Shown here: piece after piece, positions 1 through 4,869 of the stretch
Numbering within the stretch: the stretch's first letter is position 1
How the letters are laid out: the number at the start of each line of letters is the position of its first letter
Assembly (NCBI GenBank): GCA_938014865.1
Contig: CALLQJ010000083.1
Span: forward strand, 1-10,326
DNA from: an uncultured Fastidiosipila sp.
GTDB lineage: Bacteria; Bacillota; Clostridia; Saccharofermentanales; Fastidiosipilaceae
Direction: 5' to 3'
DNA length: 10,326 bases
Notes under the pieces: generated by a model
What the model was told of the DNA's origin: nothing
Seen by the model: the letters and a program-made list of their open reading frames with translations, nothing else
The model's database searches: none
Program-made: the position numbers and the translations under genes

Positions 1-79
1 GCCGGAAGGCCTTGGCATGTTTGGCGGCGACCCGGCCGCAGCCGGCCAGCGCTACTGTTAATTTTTCAGATTCCCGCAT
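1..79 (-). CDS. Gfo/Idh/MocA-type oxidoreductase, N-terminus only (partial)
   Basis: Only the first 26 codons lie in the window; the gene continues beyond the left edge. The start reads MRESEKLTVALAGCGRVAAK and goes on to HAKAF. A beta strand followed by G-x-G-R-V and then a histidine a few residues later is the typical opening of the Rossmann dinucleotide-binding fold in Gfo/Idh/MocA oxidoreductases, which use NAD(P) on sugars or related substrates. The start is supported by a perfect AAGGAGG (85-91 on the complement) five bases before the ATG. The substrate cannot be told from this fragment. Another Rossmann dehydrogenase is possible, but the G-x-G-x-V-A-x-K-H pattern favours this family. 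Confidence 0.7.
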   Translation of the reverse strand, partial: MRESEKLTVALAGCGRVAAKHAKAFR

Positions 80-105
80 TCTTGCCTCCTTGACAGTCTC
101 TCGTT

Positions 106-294
106 TCACCGCATTTTTGCTCCGAACGCTTCCGAGAGCAAAGCATCCTGCTTCTTCAGTATAACTTTAAAAGGGGACTTCCGTCCCCGAAAACCAGAGT
201 CCGCCTTAAGTTCGGCATCGCCCGCCGGCTGCCGGGCCGCGACGGAATCCGCACAGTAAGCGCACTTGCTGAGACCGCACAGCAGGGTCTTGTG
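106..294 (-). pseudogene. Possible decayed 3' end of a host gene (62 codons, no start)
   Basis: On the minus strand a 62-codon stop-free stretch ends at TGA (106-108), 26 bases before the start of the oxidoreductase gene. It has no plausible start codon. At its 5' side it hits TGA and TAA stops that lie inside a 16-bp palindrome, just where the sequence changes from GC-rich to AT-rich. The product would begin HKTLLCGLSKCAYCADS, with closely spaced cysteines, and end in a Lys-rich tail. I do not recognise the family. It may be the tail of a gene cut off when the AT-rich island arrived, or a chance open frame in GC-rich DNA. A hairpin (173-188) sits inside it, which slightly favours non-coding sequence. 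Confidence 0.22.
169..188 (-). terminator. Candidate hairpin terminator, weak
   Basis: Read on the minus strand, GGGGAC-GGAA-GTCCCC is a perfect 6-bp stem with a GNRA-type tetraloop, followed by TTTTAAAG. The U-tract is short, so this is a weak terminator or attenuator for transcription heading towards the oxidoreductase gene. It may instead be just a stable hairpin in its leader. Confidence 0.35.
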
Positions 295-308
295 TCATAA
301 TTATGACA
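293..308. promoter_or_regulatory. 16-bp perfect palindrome, operator-like
   Basis: TGTCATAATTATGACA is a perfect inverted repeat without spacer. It lies at the boundary between the GC-rich left flank and the AT-rich island. Size and symmetry fit the binding site of a small dimeric repressor (TetR or MarR type), but no regulator gene is in view. It could also mark a recombination junction. Confidence 0.4.
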
Positions 309-382
309 ACGGCAGATAGTAACGATGAATACCGGGTTTCAGGTCCTTTACAAAAAAACAAAATTTGATTCACTATTGATTA

Positions 383-421
383 AGGGCGTATAAGCCAAGT
401 TAAACTTGAATTATACGCCCT
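383..421. repeat. 39-bp interrupted palindrome (cruciform/hairpin)
   Basis: Bases 383-393 (AGGGCGTATAA) pair perfectly with 411-421. After a 2x2 internal mismatch (GC against AA), 396-400 pairs with 404-408 around the three-base loop TAA. There are 16 paired positions in all, so this is very unlikely to be accidental. No U-tract follows on the plus strand, so it is not a terminator. It overlaps the -35 box of the promoter for the broken ATPase gene, which suits an operator or autoregulatory element. Confidence 0.6.
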
Positions 422-434
422 CACATCATGTAAT
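406..434 (+). promoter_or_regulatory. Promoter of the broken ATPase gene
   Basis: TTGAAT (406-411), 17 bases, then TGTAAT (429-434) gives a good sigma-A-type promoter, with 4/6 and 5/6 consensus matches. It is followed by a strong ribosome binding site (AAAGGAGG, 442-449) and an ATG at 455. The -35 box lies in the right arm of the palindrome at 383-421. Confidence 0.55.
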
Positions 435-806
435 TTTGATTAAAGGAGGTTCAAATGATCAGAAGAAAAATCAGTTGATTTGTCTAAGCAAGTACCTGTG
501 GTGACCATCATTGGACCTAGGCAGTCGGGAAAGACAACTTTAGTGAAGGAATGTTTTCCGGAATATAGTTATGTCAATTTAGAAGACCCTGTAAATAGAA
601 TATTCGCAAAGGAAGACTACAGAGGTTTTTTTGAAAGTTATCAAGAACCTCTAATCATAGACGAGGTTCAAAGAGCACCTGAAATTTTGTCAGCAATTCA
701 GGTTATGGTTGATGAGGATAGAAGTAAGAATGGACGATTTATACTTACCGGAAGTCATCAACCTAGTTTGCAAAAAGGTATTGCTCAGTCTTTAGCCGGC
801 AGAACA

Positions 807-818
807 AATATATTAGTA
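807..818 (+). repeat. 12-bp direct repeat, copy 1 (chimera junction)
   Basis: AATATATTAGTA occurs here and again at 969-980, 162 bases (54 codons) apart and in the same frame, encoding Asn-Ile-Leu-Val both times. This copy sits where the ATPase sequence gives way to the amidohydrolase-like segment. Confidence 0.6.
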
Positions 819-968
819 TTTGCTGCAGACTATCCAGATAACAGACTATTAAAAGCTGAAGATATCTATGACAAGTATTTTGAATTATTAGGGATGATGG
901 ACTTTACTGAAGAAGAGGCAGAAAAAATCTGCATGTCTAATGCTATGAAAATAATTAAAAAATCACAG

Positions 969-980
969 AATATATTAGTA
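969..980 (+). repeat. 12-bp direct repeat, copy 2
   Basis: Second copy of AATATATTAGTA, at the far end of the amidohydrolase-like segment and just before the last five codons of the frame. It is consistent with insertion or recombination at short homology, though AT-rich sequence raises the chance of coincidence. Confidence 0.55.
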
Positions 981-998
981 AGCCACCAGAATAGATGA

Positions 999-1290
999 AA
1001 ATTAAGTGCTTAGAAGCATTGATTTCACTATACAATTTAAGAGGTTCGCCCGTTGCACCTGCGCTGTAAGCGATGATGGCGATATCTTCGCTCGTAATGC
1101 AGCAGCACGCGCAGCGAGAAGGAAACGGAAGTCTATGACCGCTGGAAGGCGGGCGACTCTAATTTTGACGGCCCCGCCCAAACCGCGGAGCATGAGCATG
1201 AGGGCCCGCGGCTTTTCGGACGCCCGCCCCGGAAAGCGGCTTTCTTTGTGCAAAATGCTTAAGGGTACGCACTTTTATTATGATTATATC
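999..1290. other. Gene-free junction region, AT-rich to GC-rich
   Basis: No convincing gene lies here. Base composition switches from AT-rich to GC-rich at about 1045. A 24-codon frame starts at ATG 995 (ATGA overlap with the preceding stop) and ends at TAA 1069. It has no ribosome binding site of its own and no recognised product. Another stop-free stretch ends at TAA 1258-1260 in the frame reading EVYDRWKAGDSNFDGP, also without a start. From 1139 to 1239 several GC-rich arms can pair (CCGCT/AGCGG, GGCGGGCG/CGCCCGCC, CCGCGG/CCGCGG). Most likely this is decayed DNA at the right edge of the island. Confidence 0.5.
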
Positions 1291-1320
1291 TTTAAACAAA
1301 GCCCTCTGCTCATGTATAAT
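1291..1320 (+). promoter_or_regulatory. Promoter of the hexokinase gene
   Basis: A perfect -10 box TATAAT (1315-1320) is preceded at 18 bases by TTTAAA (1291-1296, 4/6 match to the -35 consensus). The hexokinase ATG is about 50 bases downstream. Nothing nearer offers a better promoter. Confidence 0.6.
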
Positions 1321-1373
1321 AAAACTTAAACCTGTCTTAAGGCAGCGTTATCTTGAAAGTGAGGAATATCCTG

Positions 1374-2687
1374 ATGGGCAGAGCAAAAGTTCATGCATTT
1401 TTGGAAGACAGAGGGCTTTTGGCCGCGACTGTTGATATGGAGGAGGAACTCGAACGTTTCCTGGAGCATATGCGGAAAGGTCTGGCCGGTGTCCCGCTGC
1501 CCGACGCGATGCCTATGATACCGACGTATTTATCCCTCGGAAAGAAAGTGCCGGTCGGAGAACCCGTGATTGTCATGGATGCCGGCGGGACGAATTTCCG
1601 GATTTGTCTGGTCACCTTTGACCGCAATTATGATGCGAAGGTCGAGTATTTCAAAAAATTCCCGATGCCGGGAACCGAGCGCGAGATCAGCGGTAAAGAG
1701 TTTTACCATACGATCGCCGATGCCGTGCTGCCGTATCTTGAACACAGTACGACCATAGGCTTCTGCTTTTCTTATGCCTGTGAGATCCAGCCGGATAAAG
1801 ACGGCAGGATCCTGAATTTCAGCAAGGAAGTGCGCTGCCCCGAGGCCGTCGGCTCACTGGTGGGCGCGAGCCTCAAGAAGGTTCTCCGGGAAGATAAAGG
1901 CGTCAAAGAAGACGTGCACATCGTCCTTTTAAACGACACGGTGGCGGCGCTGCTGGGCGGTTATGCCAAGAGCAATAAACGCGAATACGACAGCAACTGC
2001 GGCTTTATTCTCGGAACGGGCACCAACTGCGCCTATCTTGAAGACAATCAGAATATCACCAAGCTGAAAGGCAAGATCAATCCCTTCAGCAATATGATCA
2101 TCAATATGGAATCCGGCGATTACCGCATTGCCACGCGCAGCGATATCGACCGGGAGATCGACGCCATGACCAATGCGCCCGGCGCCTATGCCTTTGAAAA
2201 ATTAATTTCGGGCCGCTACCAGGGGCTGCAGGCACTCTATACGATCCGGGAAGCGATTGAACATACGGATTTGTTCTCCGGCTTCTTTGCCGAGAACTTC
2301 TCTACCATCCACGAGCTCGAAAGCTATCAGTTGGATGACTTCCTTTATGCCCCCTACGGGCCCGGAGAGCTCAGCCAGTGCTGCGCGAATGACATCGACC
2401 GTGAACATTTATATTTCATTATCGATAATATCTTCGAGCGGGCCGCCAAACTCGTGGCCATGTCCTTTTGCGCCGTCCATATCCAGACGGATTCGGGCCG
2501 CAATCCGACCAAGCCGCTGGCGATCACCGTGGACGGTTCGACGTTCTACAAGTCCAAGCTCTTCCGCAGCAAGCTCAAATATTACGTCAAGGATTTCATT
2601 AACGATAAATACGGCTATTACAATGAATTCCTCAAGGTGGAAAATGCCAACCTGATCGGAGCGGCGATAGCCGGTCTGACGAACTGA
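1374..2687 (+). CDS. Eukaryotic-type hexokinase (glucokinase)
   Basis: Phosphorylates glucose or other hexoses with ATP at the entry to glycolysis, in the cytosol. Numbered from ATG 1374 (437 residues), the actin-fold motifs of the hexokinase family appear in order: phosphate-1 loop DAGGTNFR (69-76), sugar-binding segment IGFCFSYACEIQ followed by NFSKEV (128-153), NDTVAAL with the catalytic Asp (187-193), GTGTN (214-218), a conserved Glu in NMESGDY (about 246), and the adenosine-binding VDGSTF (386-391). All key residues seem present, so it should be active. The length matches the 50-kDa hexokinase family (Hexokinase_1/Hexokinase_2), not the shorter bacterial ROK glucokinases. The frame also offers TTG 1353 and GTG 1359, but GTGAGGA (1359-1365) is well placed for ATG 1374. 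It leads the block that runs through divIC. Confidence 0.9.
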   Translation: MGRAKVHAFLEDRGLLAATVDMEEELERFLEHMRKGLAGVPLPDAMPMIPTYLSLGKKVPVGEPVIVMDAGGTNFRICLVTFDRNYDAKVEYFKKFPMPGTEREISGKEFYHTIADAVLPYLEHSTTIGFCFSYACEIQPDKDGRILNFSKEVRCPEAVGSLVGASLKKVLREDKGVKEDVHIVLLNDTVAALLGGYAKSNKREYDSNCGFILGTGTNCAYLEDNQNITKLKGKINPFSNMIINMESGDYRIATRSDIDREIDAMTNAPGAYAFEKLISGRYQGLQALYTIREAIEHTDLFSGFFAENFSTIHELESYQLDDFLYAPYGPGELSQCCANDIDREHLYFIIDNIFERAAKLVAMSFCAVHIQTDSGRNPTKPLAITVDGSTFYKSKLFRSKLKYYVKDFINDKYGYYNEFLKVENANLIGAAIAGLTN

Positions 2688-2695
2688 TTTTTCCT

Positions 2696-2968
2696 ATGCG
2701 GGTTGAAGGCAAAACTTTTCGGGATACCCGGTTAGACCGGGTGCTGACGGCTGAAGATCATAACGAAGAGCTGCGCTTCACGAAGCGTCTGGAAAACTGC
2801 CTGATTAAAATATGCCATGATCTGAACGTTTCGGCCCCCTTGTGGATGTCGAAAAACACCCATGAATTTGCCTGCTGGCATCAGACGGTCTTTTCGGCCG
2901 AACAATTCATGGAAGAGGTCCCTTTTTCGCGTCTGCAGATCAAGTGGATCGATGACGGCAGAGAATAA
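2696..2968 (+). CDS. Small conserved-looking protein of unknown function
   Basis: A 90-residue soluble protein without signal peptide or membrane segment. It is rich in charged residues early on and has a distinctive centre, PLWMSKNTHEFACWHQTVF, then FMEEVPFSRLQIKWID. The PLW-x-x-KNT-x-EF pattern resembles small uncharacterised proteins I associate with Clostridia; no function is known to me. It starts eight bases after the hexokinase stop with no clear ribosome binding site, so translation probably depends on coupling to the hexokinase. Codon use matches the neighbours and the frame ends 39 bases before rqcP, so it is likely a real gene. A role linked to sugar phosphorylation would be a guess from position only. 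Confidence 0.72.
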   Translation: MRVEGKTFRDTRLDRVLTAEDHNEELRFTKRLENCLIKICHDLNVSAPLWMSKNTHEFACWHQTVFSAEQFMEEVPFSRLQIKWIDDGRE

Positions 2969-3007
2969 AAGAATAAAGAAGAAAAAGAAGGAGCAGTCCA
3001 ACACGCT

Positions 3008-3298
3008 ATGCGTCTTGATAAATTTTTAAAAGTGTCACGTATCATTAAACGCCGGCCCGTCGCCAACACGATTTGCAGCAACGGGCGGGTGAAGCTTAAC
3101 GGCCGTATCGCCAAACCGGCCAGTGAGGTCTCCGTAGGGGACACCATCGAAATTGCCTTCGGTTCCGGCAACGTCAAAGTCGAAGTGCTGGAGATCCGTG
3201 AGCATGTGAAAAAGTCGGATGTATCCGATCTTTACCGCATCATCGGCGGCCGGGAAGGCGAGGAGCTTCCGGAAATTTCCGATGCGGACGAAGCCTGA
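3008..3298 (+). CDS. rqcP: RqcP, S4-domain RNA-binding protein of ribosome rescue
   Basis: The start MRLDKFLKVSRIIKRRPVAN followed by GRVKLNGRIAKPASEVSVGDTI is the S4 RNA-binding fold (residues 1-60) in the form found in RqcP (B. subtilis YabO) and its relative Hsp15. In Bacillus, RqcP binds 50S subunits carrying stuck peptidyl-tRNA and works with RqcH to add C-terminal alanine tails during ribosome-associated quality control. The length of 96 residues is slightly above the usual 80-90 because of an acidic tail (residues 84-96). AAGGAG (2988-2993) lies 14 bases before the ATG, further than usual, but the family start leaves little doubt. It follows the small unknown gene and precedes divIC. 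The usual yabP and yabQ genes are missing after it. Confidence 0.9.
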   Translation: MRLDKFLKVSRIIKRRPVANTICSNGRVKLNGRIAKPASEVSVGDTIEIAFGSGNVKVEVLEIREHVKKSDVSDLYRIIGGREGEELPEISDADEA

Positions 3299-3313
3299 GA
3301 AAGGCTTTATTTT
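3291..3313 (+). terminator. Weak terminator overlapping the rqcP stop
   Basis: AAGCC (3291-3295) and GGCTT (3303-3307) form a 5-bp stem around a 7-base loop containing the rqcP stop codon, followed by TATTTT. The stem is short, so termination is probably partial. Confidence 0.35.
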
Positions 3314-3334
3314 ACGCAGGAAGCTTGCTAGAAT
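3306..3334 (+). promoter_or_regulatory. Possible promoter of divIC
   Basis: TAGAAT (3329-3334) is a fair -10 box. TTTATT (3306-3311) at 17-base spacing is a poor -35. If used, it gives divIC its own start, with a leader carrying a GC hairpin (3347-3352 with 3363-3368) just before the ribosome binding site. Confidence 0.3.
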
Positions 3335-3387
3335 AAAACAAAAGCACGGCCCGCTTTTTCCGGGGCCGCAGGGGAAAGGAGCTTTTT

Positions 3388-3702
3388 ATGCCGGATAAGC
3401 AGGGAAAATTTGTATGGCGCGATGCCTTCAGTCTGCGCGTCACGGGACTTCTGATTCTGGTGATTTTAGTCTTGCTGGCCACGGCGGCCACCGCGCTCCT
3501 TCTGAAGCAGAATGAACAGCGGGACCTCAAGCTGGCCCAGGGCCGCGTCCTGCAGGAAGAACTGGACAATCTCAAAGAGGAGTCCGAACGTCTCGACCGC
3601 CAGGTGGCGATGGCCGGTCAGCCTCAGTACATCGAAAGGATCGCCCGGGATGAACTCGGCATGGTCCGCGCCGACGAAAAAGTATTTAAAGACGTCCGCT
3701 GA
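3388..3702 (+). CDS. divIC: DivIC/FtsB-type septum formation initiator
   Basis: A 104-residue single-pass membrane protein of the septum formation initiator family (PF04977), part of the divisome complex with FtsL and DivIB/FtsQ. After a short, charged cytoplasmic tail (1-17) comes a hydrophobic helix (about 18-40), then a heptad-rich coiled coil (about 42-75, with LAQGRVLQEELDNLKEESERL), and the typical ending YIERIARDELGMVRADEKVF. The start has AAAGGAG (3375-3381) six bases upstream. Its place after rqcP matches divIC in Bacillota, although yabP and yabQ are not in between. The name rests on family and position; FtsB-like paralogues look similar. A strong terminator follows. Confidence 0.85.
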   Translation: MPDKQGKFVWRDAFSLRVTGLLILVILVLLATAATALLLKQNEQRDLKLAQGRVLQEELDNLKEESERLDRQVAMAGQPQYIERIARDELGMVRADEKVFKDVR

Positions 3703-3703
3703 C

Positions 3704-3734
3704 GCCTGCTCCGGATTTTCCGGAGCCCGCAGGC
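3704..3734 (+). other. Stem-loop after divIC
   Basis: CTCCGGA (3709-3715) pairs with TCCGGAG (3719-3725). Below it GCCTG (3704-3708) can pair with CAGGC (3730-3734). No U-run follows, so it is probably an mRNA 3'-end structure or part of a double terminator with the next hairpin. Confidence 0.45.
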
Positions 3735-3743
3735 AAATCGCAG

Positions 3744-3770
3744 ATCCTCCTCAGCGGAGGATTTTTTCTT
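3744..3770 (+). terminator. Rho-independent terminator after divIC
   Basis: ATCCTCC, a 5-base loop, then GGAGGAT form a perfect 7-bp stem followed by TTTTTCTT. It ends the hexokinase-rqcP-divIC transcript. Confidence 0.88.
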
Positions 3771-3831
3771 GCCTTAAAAGCTCTGTCAGGCCCTGAACGG
3801 AAGAACTTTTTGCTCAGAATTTTTCCGGCAG

Positions 3832-3860
3832 AAAAAAATCCGCCCCGTTCTCGGGCGGAT
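3832..3860 (-). terminator. Rho-independent terminator after recR
   Basis: On the minus strand ATCCGCCC (3853-3860) and GGGCGGAT (3838-3845) form an 8-bp stem with a 7-base loop, followed by a run of six or more T. It ends the dnaX-ybaB-recR transcript and faces the divIC terminator. Confidence 0.88.
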
Positions 3861-3903
3861 CTTCAAGATGCTTCCGGGCACGTGCCCTTTGGCGTCTGAA
3901 TAT

Positions 3904-4506
3904 TCAAAGTTCAATACGGCCTTCAATCGCACGGCCCAAGGTCACTTCATCGGTATATTCCAGATTGGAACCGAAGGGGATGCCGTGGGCGATGCGGGTA
4001 CAGCGGATGCCGCTCGGCTTGACGAGCCGGGCGATATAATTGGCCGTTGCCTCGCCTTCCACGGTTGCATTATTGGCTAAAATAATTTCCTTTACCTCAT
4101 CATCGGCCGCCAGACGCTGCAGAAGTTCACGCAGATGAATATCTTCCGGACCGATATTGTCCATCGGGGAGATGGCGCCGTGCAGCACATGGTACAGCCC
4201 CTGATATTCACGGGTCCTTTCCATGGCGACGACATCCGAAGGACTTTCGACCACGCAGATCATGCTGCGGTCCCGCTGCTTGTCGCTGCAGATTTCGCAG
4301 ACCTCGCGGTCCGTCAGATTGCAGCAGTATTTGCAAAGGTGAATCTTTTCCTTCGCCTCCAGAATCGCCTCAGCCAAAGCCCTCGCGTCCGCATCGTCCA
4401 TATTCAGAATATAGAAGGCCAGACGCTGGGCGGTTTTTGCTCCGATGCCGGGGAGACTGCCCAGGCGGGCAATCAGCCGGGAAATACTTGACGCATAACG
4501 TGCCAT
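3904..4506 (-). CDS. recR: Recombination mediator protein RecR
   Basis: With RecO (and RecF) it loads RecA onto single-stranded DNA at gaps and stalled forks. The 200-residue length is the family norm. The N-terminal helix-hairpin-helix (LGSLPGIGAKTAQRLAFYIL, 15-34) is followed by a four-cysteine zinc finger (Cys58, 61, 70 and 73), a Toprim domain opening at CVVESPSDV (84-92), and the conserved ending HGIPFGSNLEYTDEVTLGRA. All expected parts are present. The ATG lies four bases after the ybaB stop. The nearest purine-rich site (GGAGGA, within ybaB) is about 16 bases away, so translation is probably coupled to ybaB. It is the last gene of the dnaX-ybaB-recR operon, an arrangement widespread in bacteria. 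Confidence 0.96.
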   Translation of the reverse strand: MARYASSISRLIARLGSLPGIGAKTAQRLAFYILNMDDADARALAEAILEAKEKIHLCKYCCNLTDREVCEICSDKQRDRSMICVVESPSDVVAMERTREYQGLYHVLHGAISPMDNIGPEDIHLRELLQRLAADDEVKEIILANNATVEGEATANYIARLVKPSGIRCTRIAHGIPFGSNLEYTDEVTLGRAIEGRIEL

Positions 4507-4510
4507 AGGC

Positions 4511-4867
4511 TCAGAATCCGAGTCCTCCGGCCAGACCGGAGAAGCGGCTCATTTTCGCCTCGCTTTCTTCCGCCAGTTTTTCATTGGCCCCGTTTACGGC
4601 GGCAATAATCATATCCTGCAGCATTTCGACATCGTCGGGATCGACCGCATCCGGCTCGATTTCCAGGGAGAGCAATTCGTGCTCGCCGTTCATCTTGACG
4701 GTCACCATGCCGCCTCCGGCGGAATATTCGATCTCGCTGGCCGCGATTTCTTCCTGTGCCTTGAGCATGTCCTTTTGCATTTTCTGGGCCTGTTTCATCA
4801 GCTGGTTCATATTGCCGCCTCCGAAACCTCCTCCGGGGAAACCGCCTCTGCCTCTTCCTTTAGCCAT
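4511..4867 (-). CDS. ybaB: YbaB/EbfC nucleoid-associated protein
   Basis: A small dimeric DNA-binding protein of the YbaB/EbfC family, encoded between dnaX and recR in most bacteria. After a Gly/Arg-rich N-terminus (2-18) comes the family helix MNQLMKQAQKMQKDMLKAQ (20-38), then strands with GGGMVTVKMNGEHELLSLEI, and the acidic helix DPDDVEMLQDMIIAAVNGAN. The 118 residues are slightly more than the usual 100-110 because of the Gly-rich lead. The start has GAGGAG five bases upstream, inside the last dnaX codons, and the dnaX stop is only two bases before the ATG. That points to tight coupling. Confidence 0.94.
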   Translation of the reverse strand: MAKGRGRGGFPGGGFGGGNMNQLMKQAQKMQKDMLKAQEEIAASEIEYSAGGGMVTVKMNGEHELLSLEIEPDAVDPDDVEMLQDMIIAAVNGANEKLAEESEAKMSRFSGLAGGLGF

Positions 4868-4869
4868 AC

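Larger units (their letters stand above)
455..998 (+). pseudogene. Broken AAA ATPase (DUF4143 type) fused in frame to an amidohydrolase C-terminal fragment
   Basis: A strong ribosome binding site (AAAGGAGG, 442-449) points to ATG 455, which reads MIRRKIS and stops at TGA 476-478. The body continues in another frame from about 480 as LSKQVPVVTIIGPRQSGKTT, so a small deletion or frameshift lies near 475. Numbered from 480, the Walker A motif GPRQSGKT is at residues 12-19, the Walker B-like LIIDEVQR at 58-65, and TGSHQ (sensor-like) at 90-94. These are hallmarks of the single-gene ATPases carrying DUF4143, normally around 400 residues long. After LAGRT (105-109) the ATPase ends. Residues 114-161 (AADYPDN, then FTEEEAEKI and NAMKII) read like the end of an Amidohydro_2 metal-dependent hydrolase. 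The whole DUF4143 domain is missing. Codons are AT-rich (ATA, TTA, AGA), unlike the neighbours, which suggests transfer. It is probably non-functional; a short chimeric protein translated from TTG 480 cannot be excluded. Confidence 0.7.

Noticed and set aside
995..1069. 24-codon frame starting in an ATGA overlap with the chimeric frame
   Set aside because: It has no ribosome binding site, no recognisable product, and crosses the change in base composition; probably accidental.
1030..1110. Minus-strand stretch SEDIAIIAYSAGATGEPLK resembling an AMP-binding signature
   Set aside because: It is only about 20 residues, both sides are unrelated, the usual TSGTTG residues are only partly met, and a chance match is more likely than a gene remnant.
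1353..1373. Extended hexokinase start at TTG 1353 or GTG 1359
   Set aside because: The GTGAGGA site is best placed for ATG 1374, and the extra residues add nothing seen in the family.
3876..3887. 12-bp palindrome GGGCACGTGCCC after recR
   Set aside because: It lies between the recR stop and its terminator, has no spacer or U-run, and GC-rich 12-bp palindromes are not rare here; no role is apparent.
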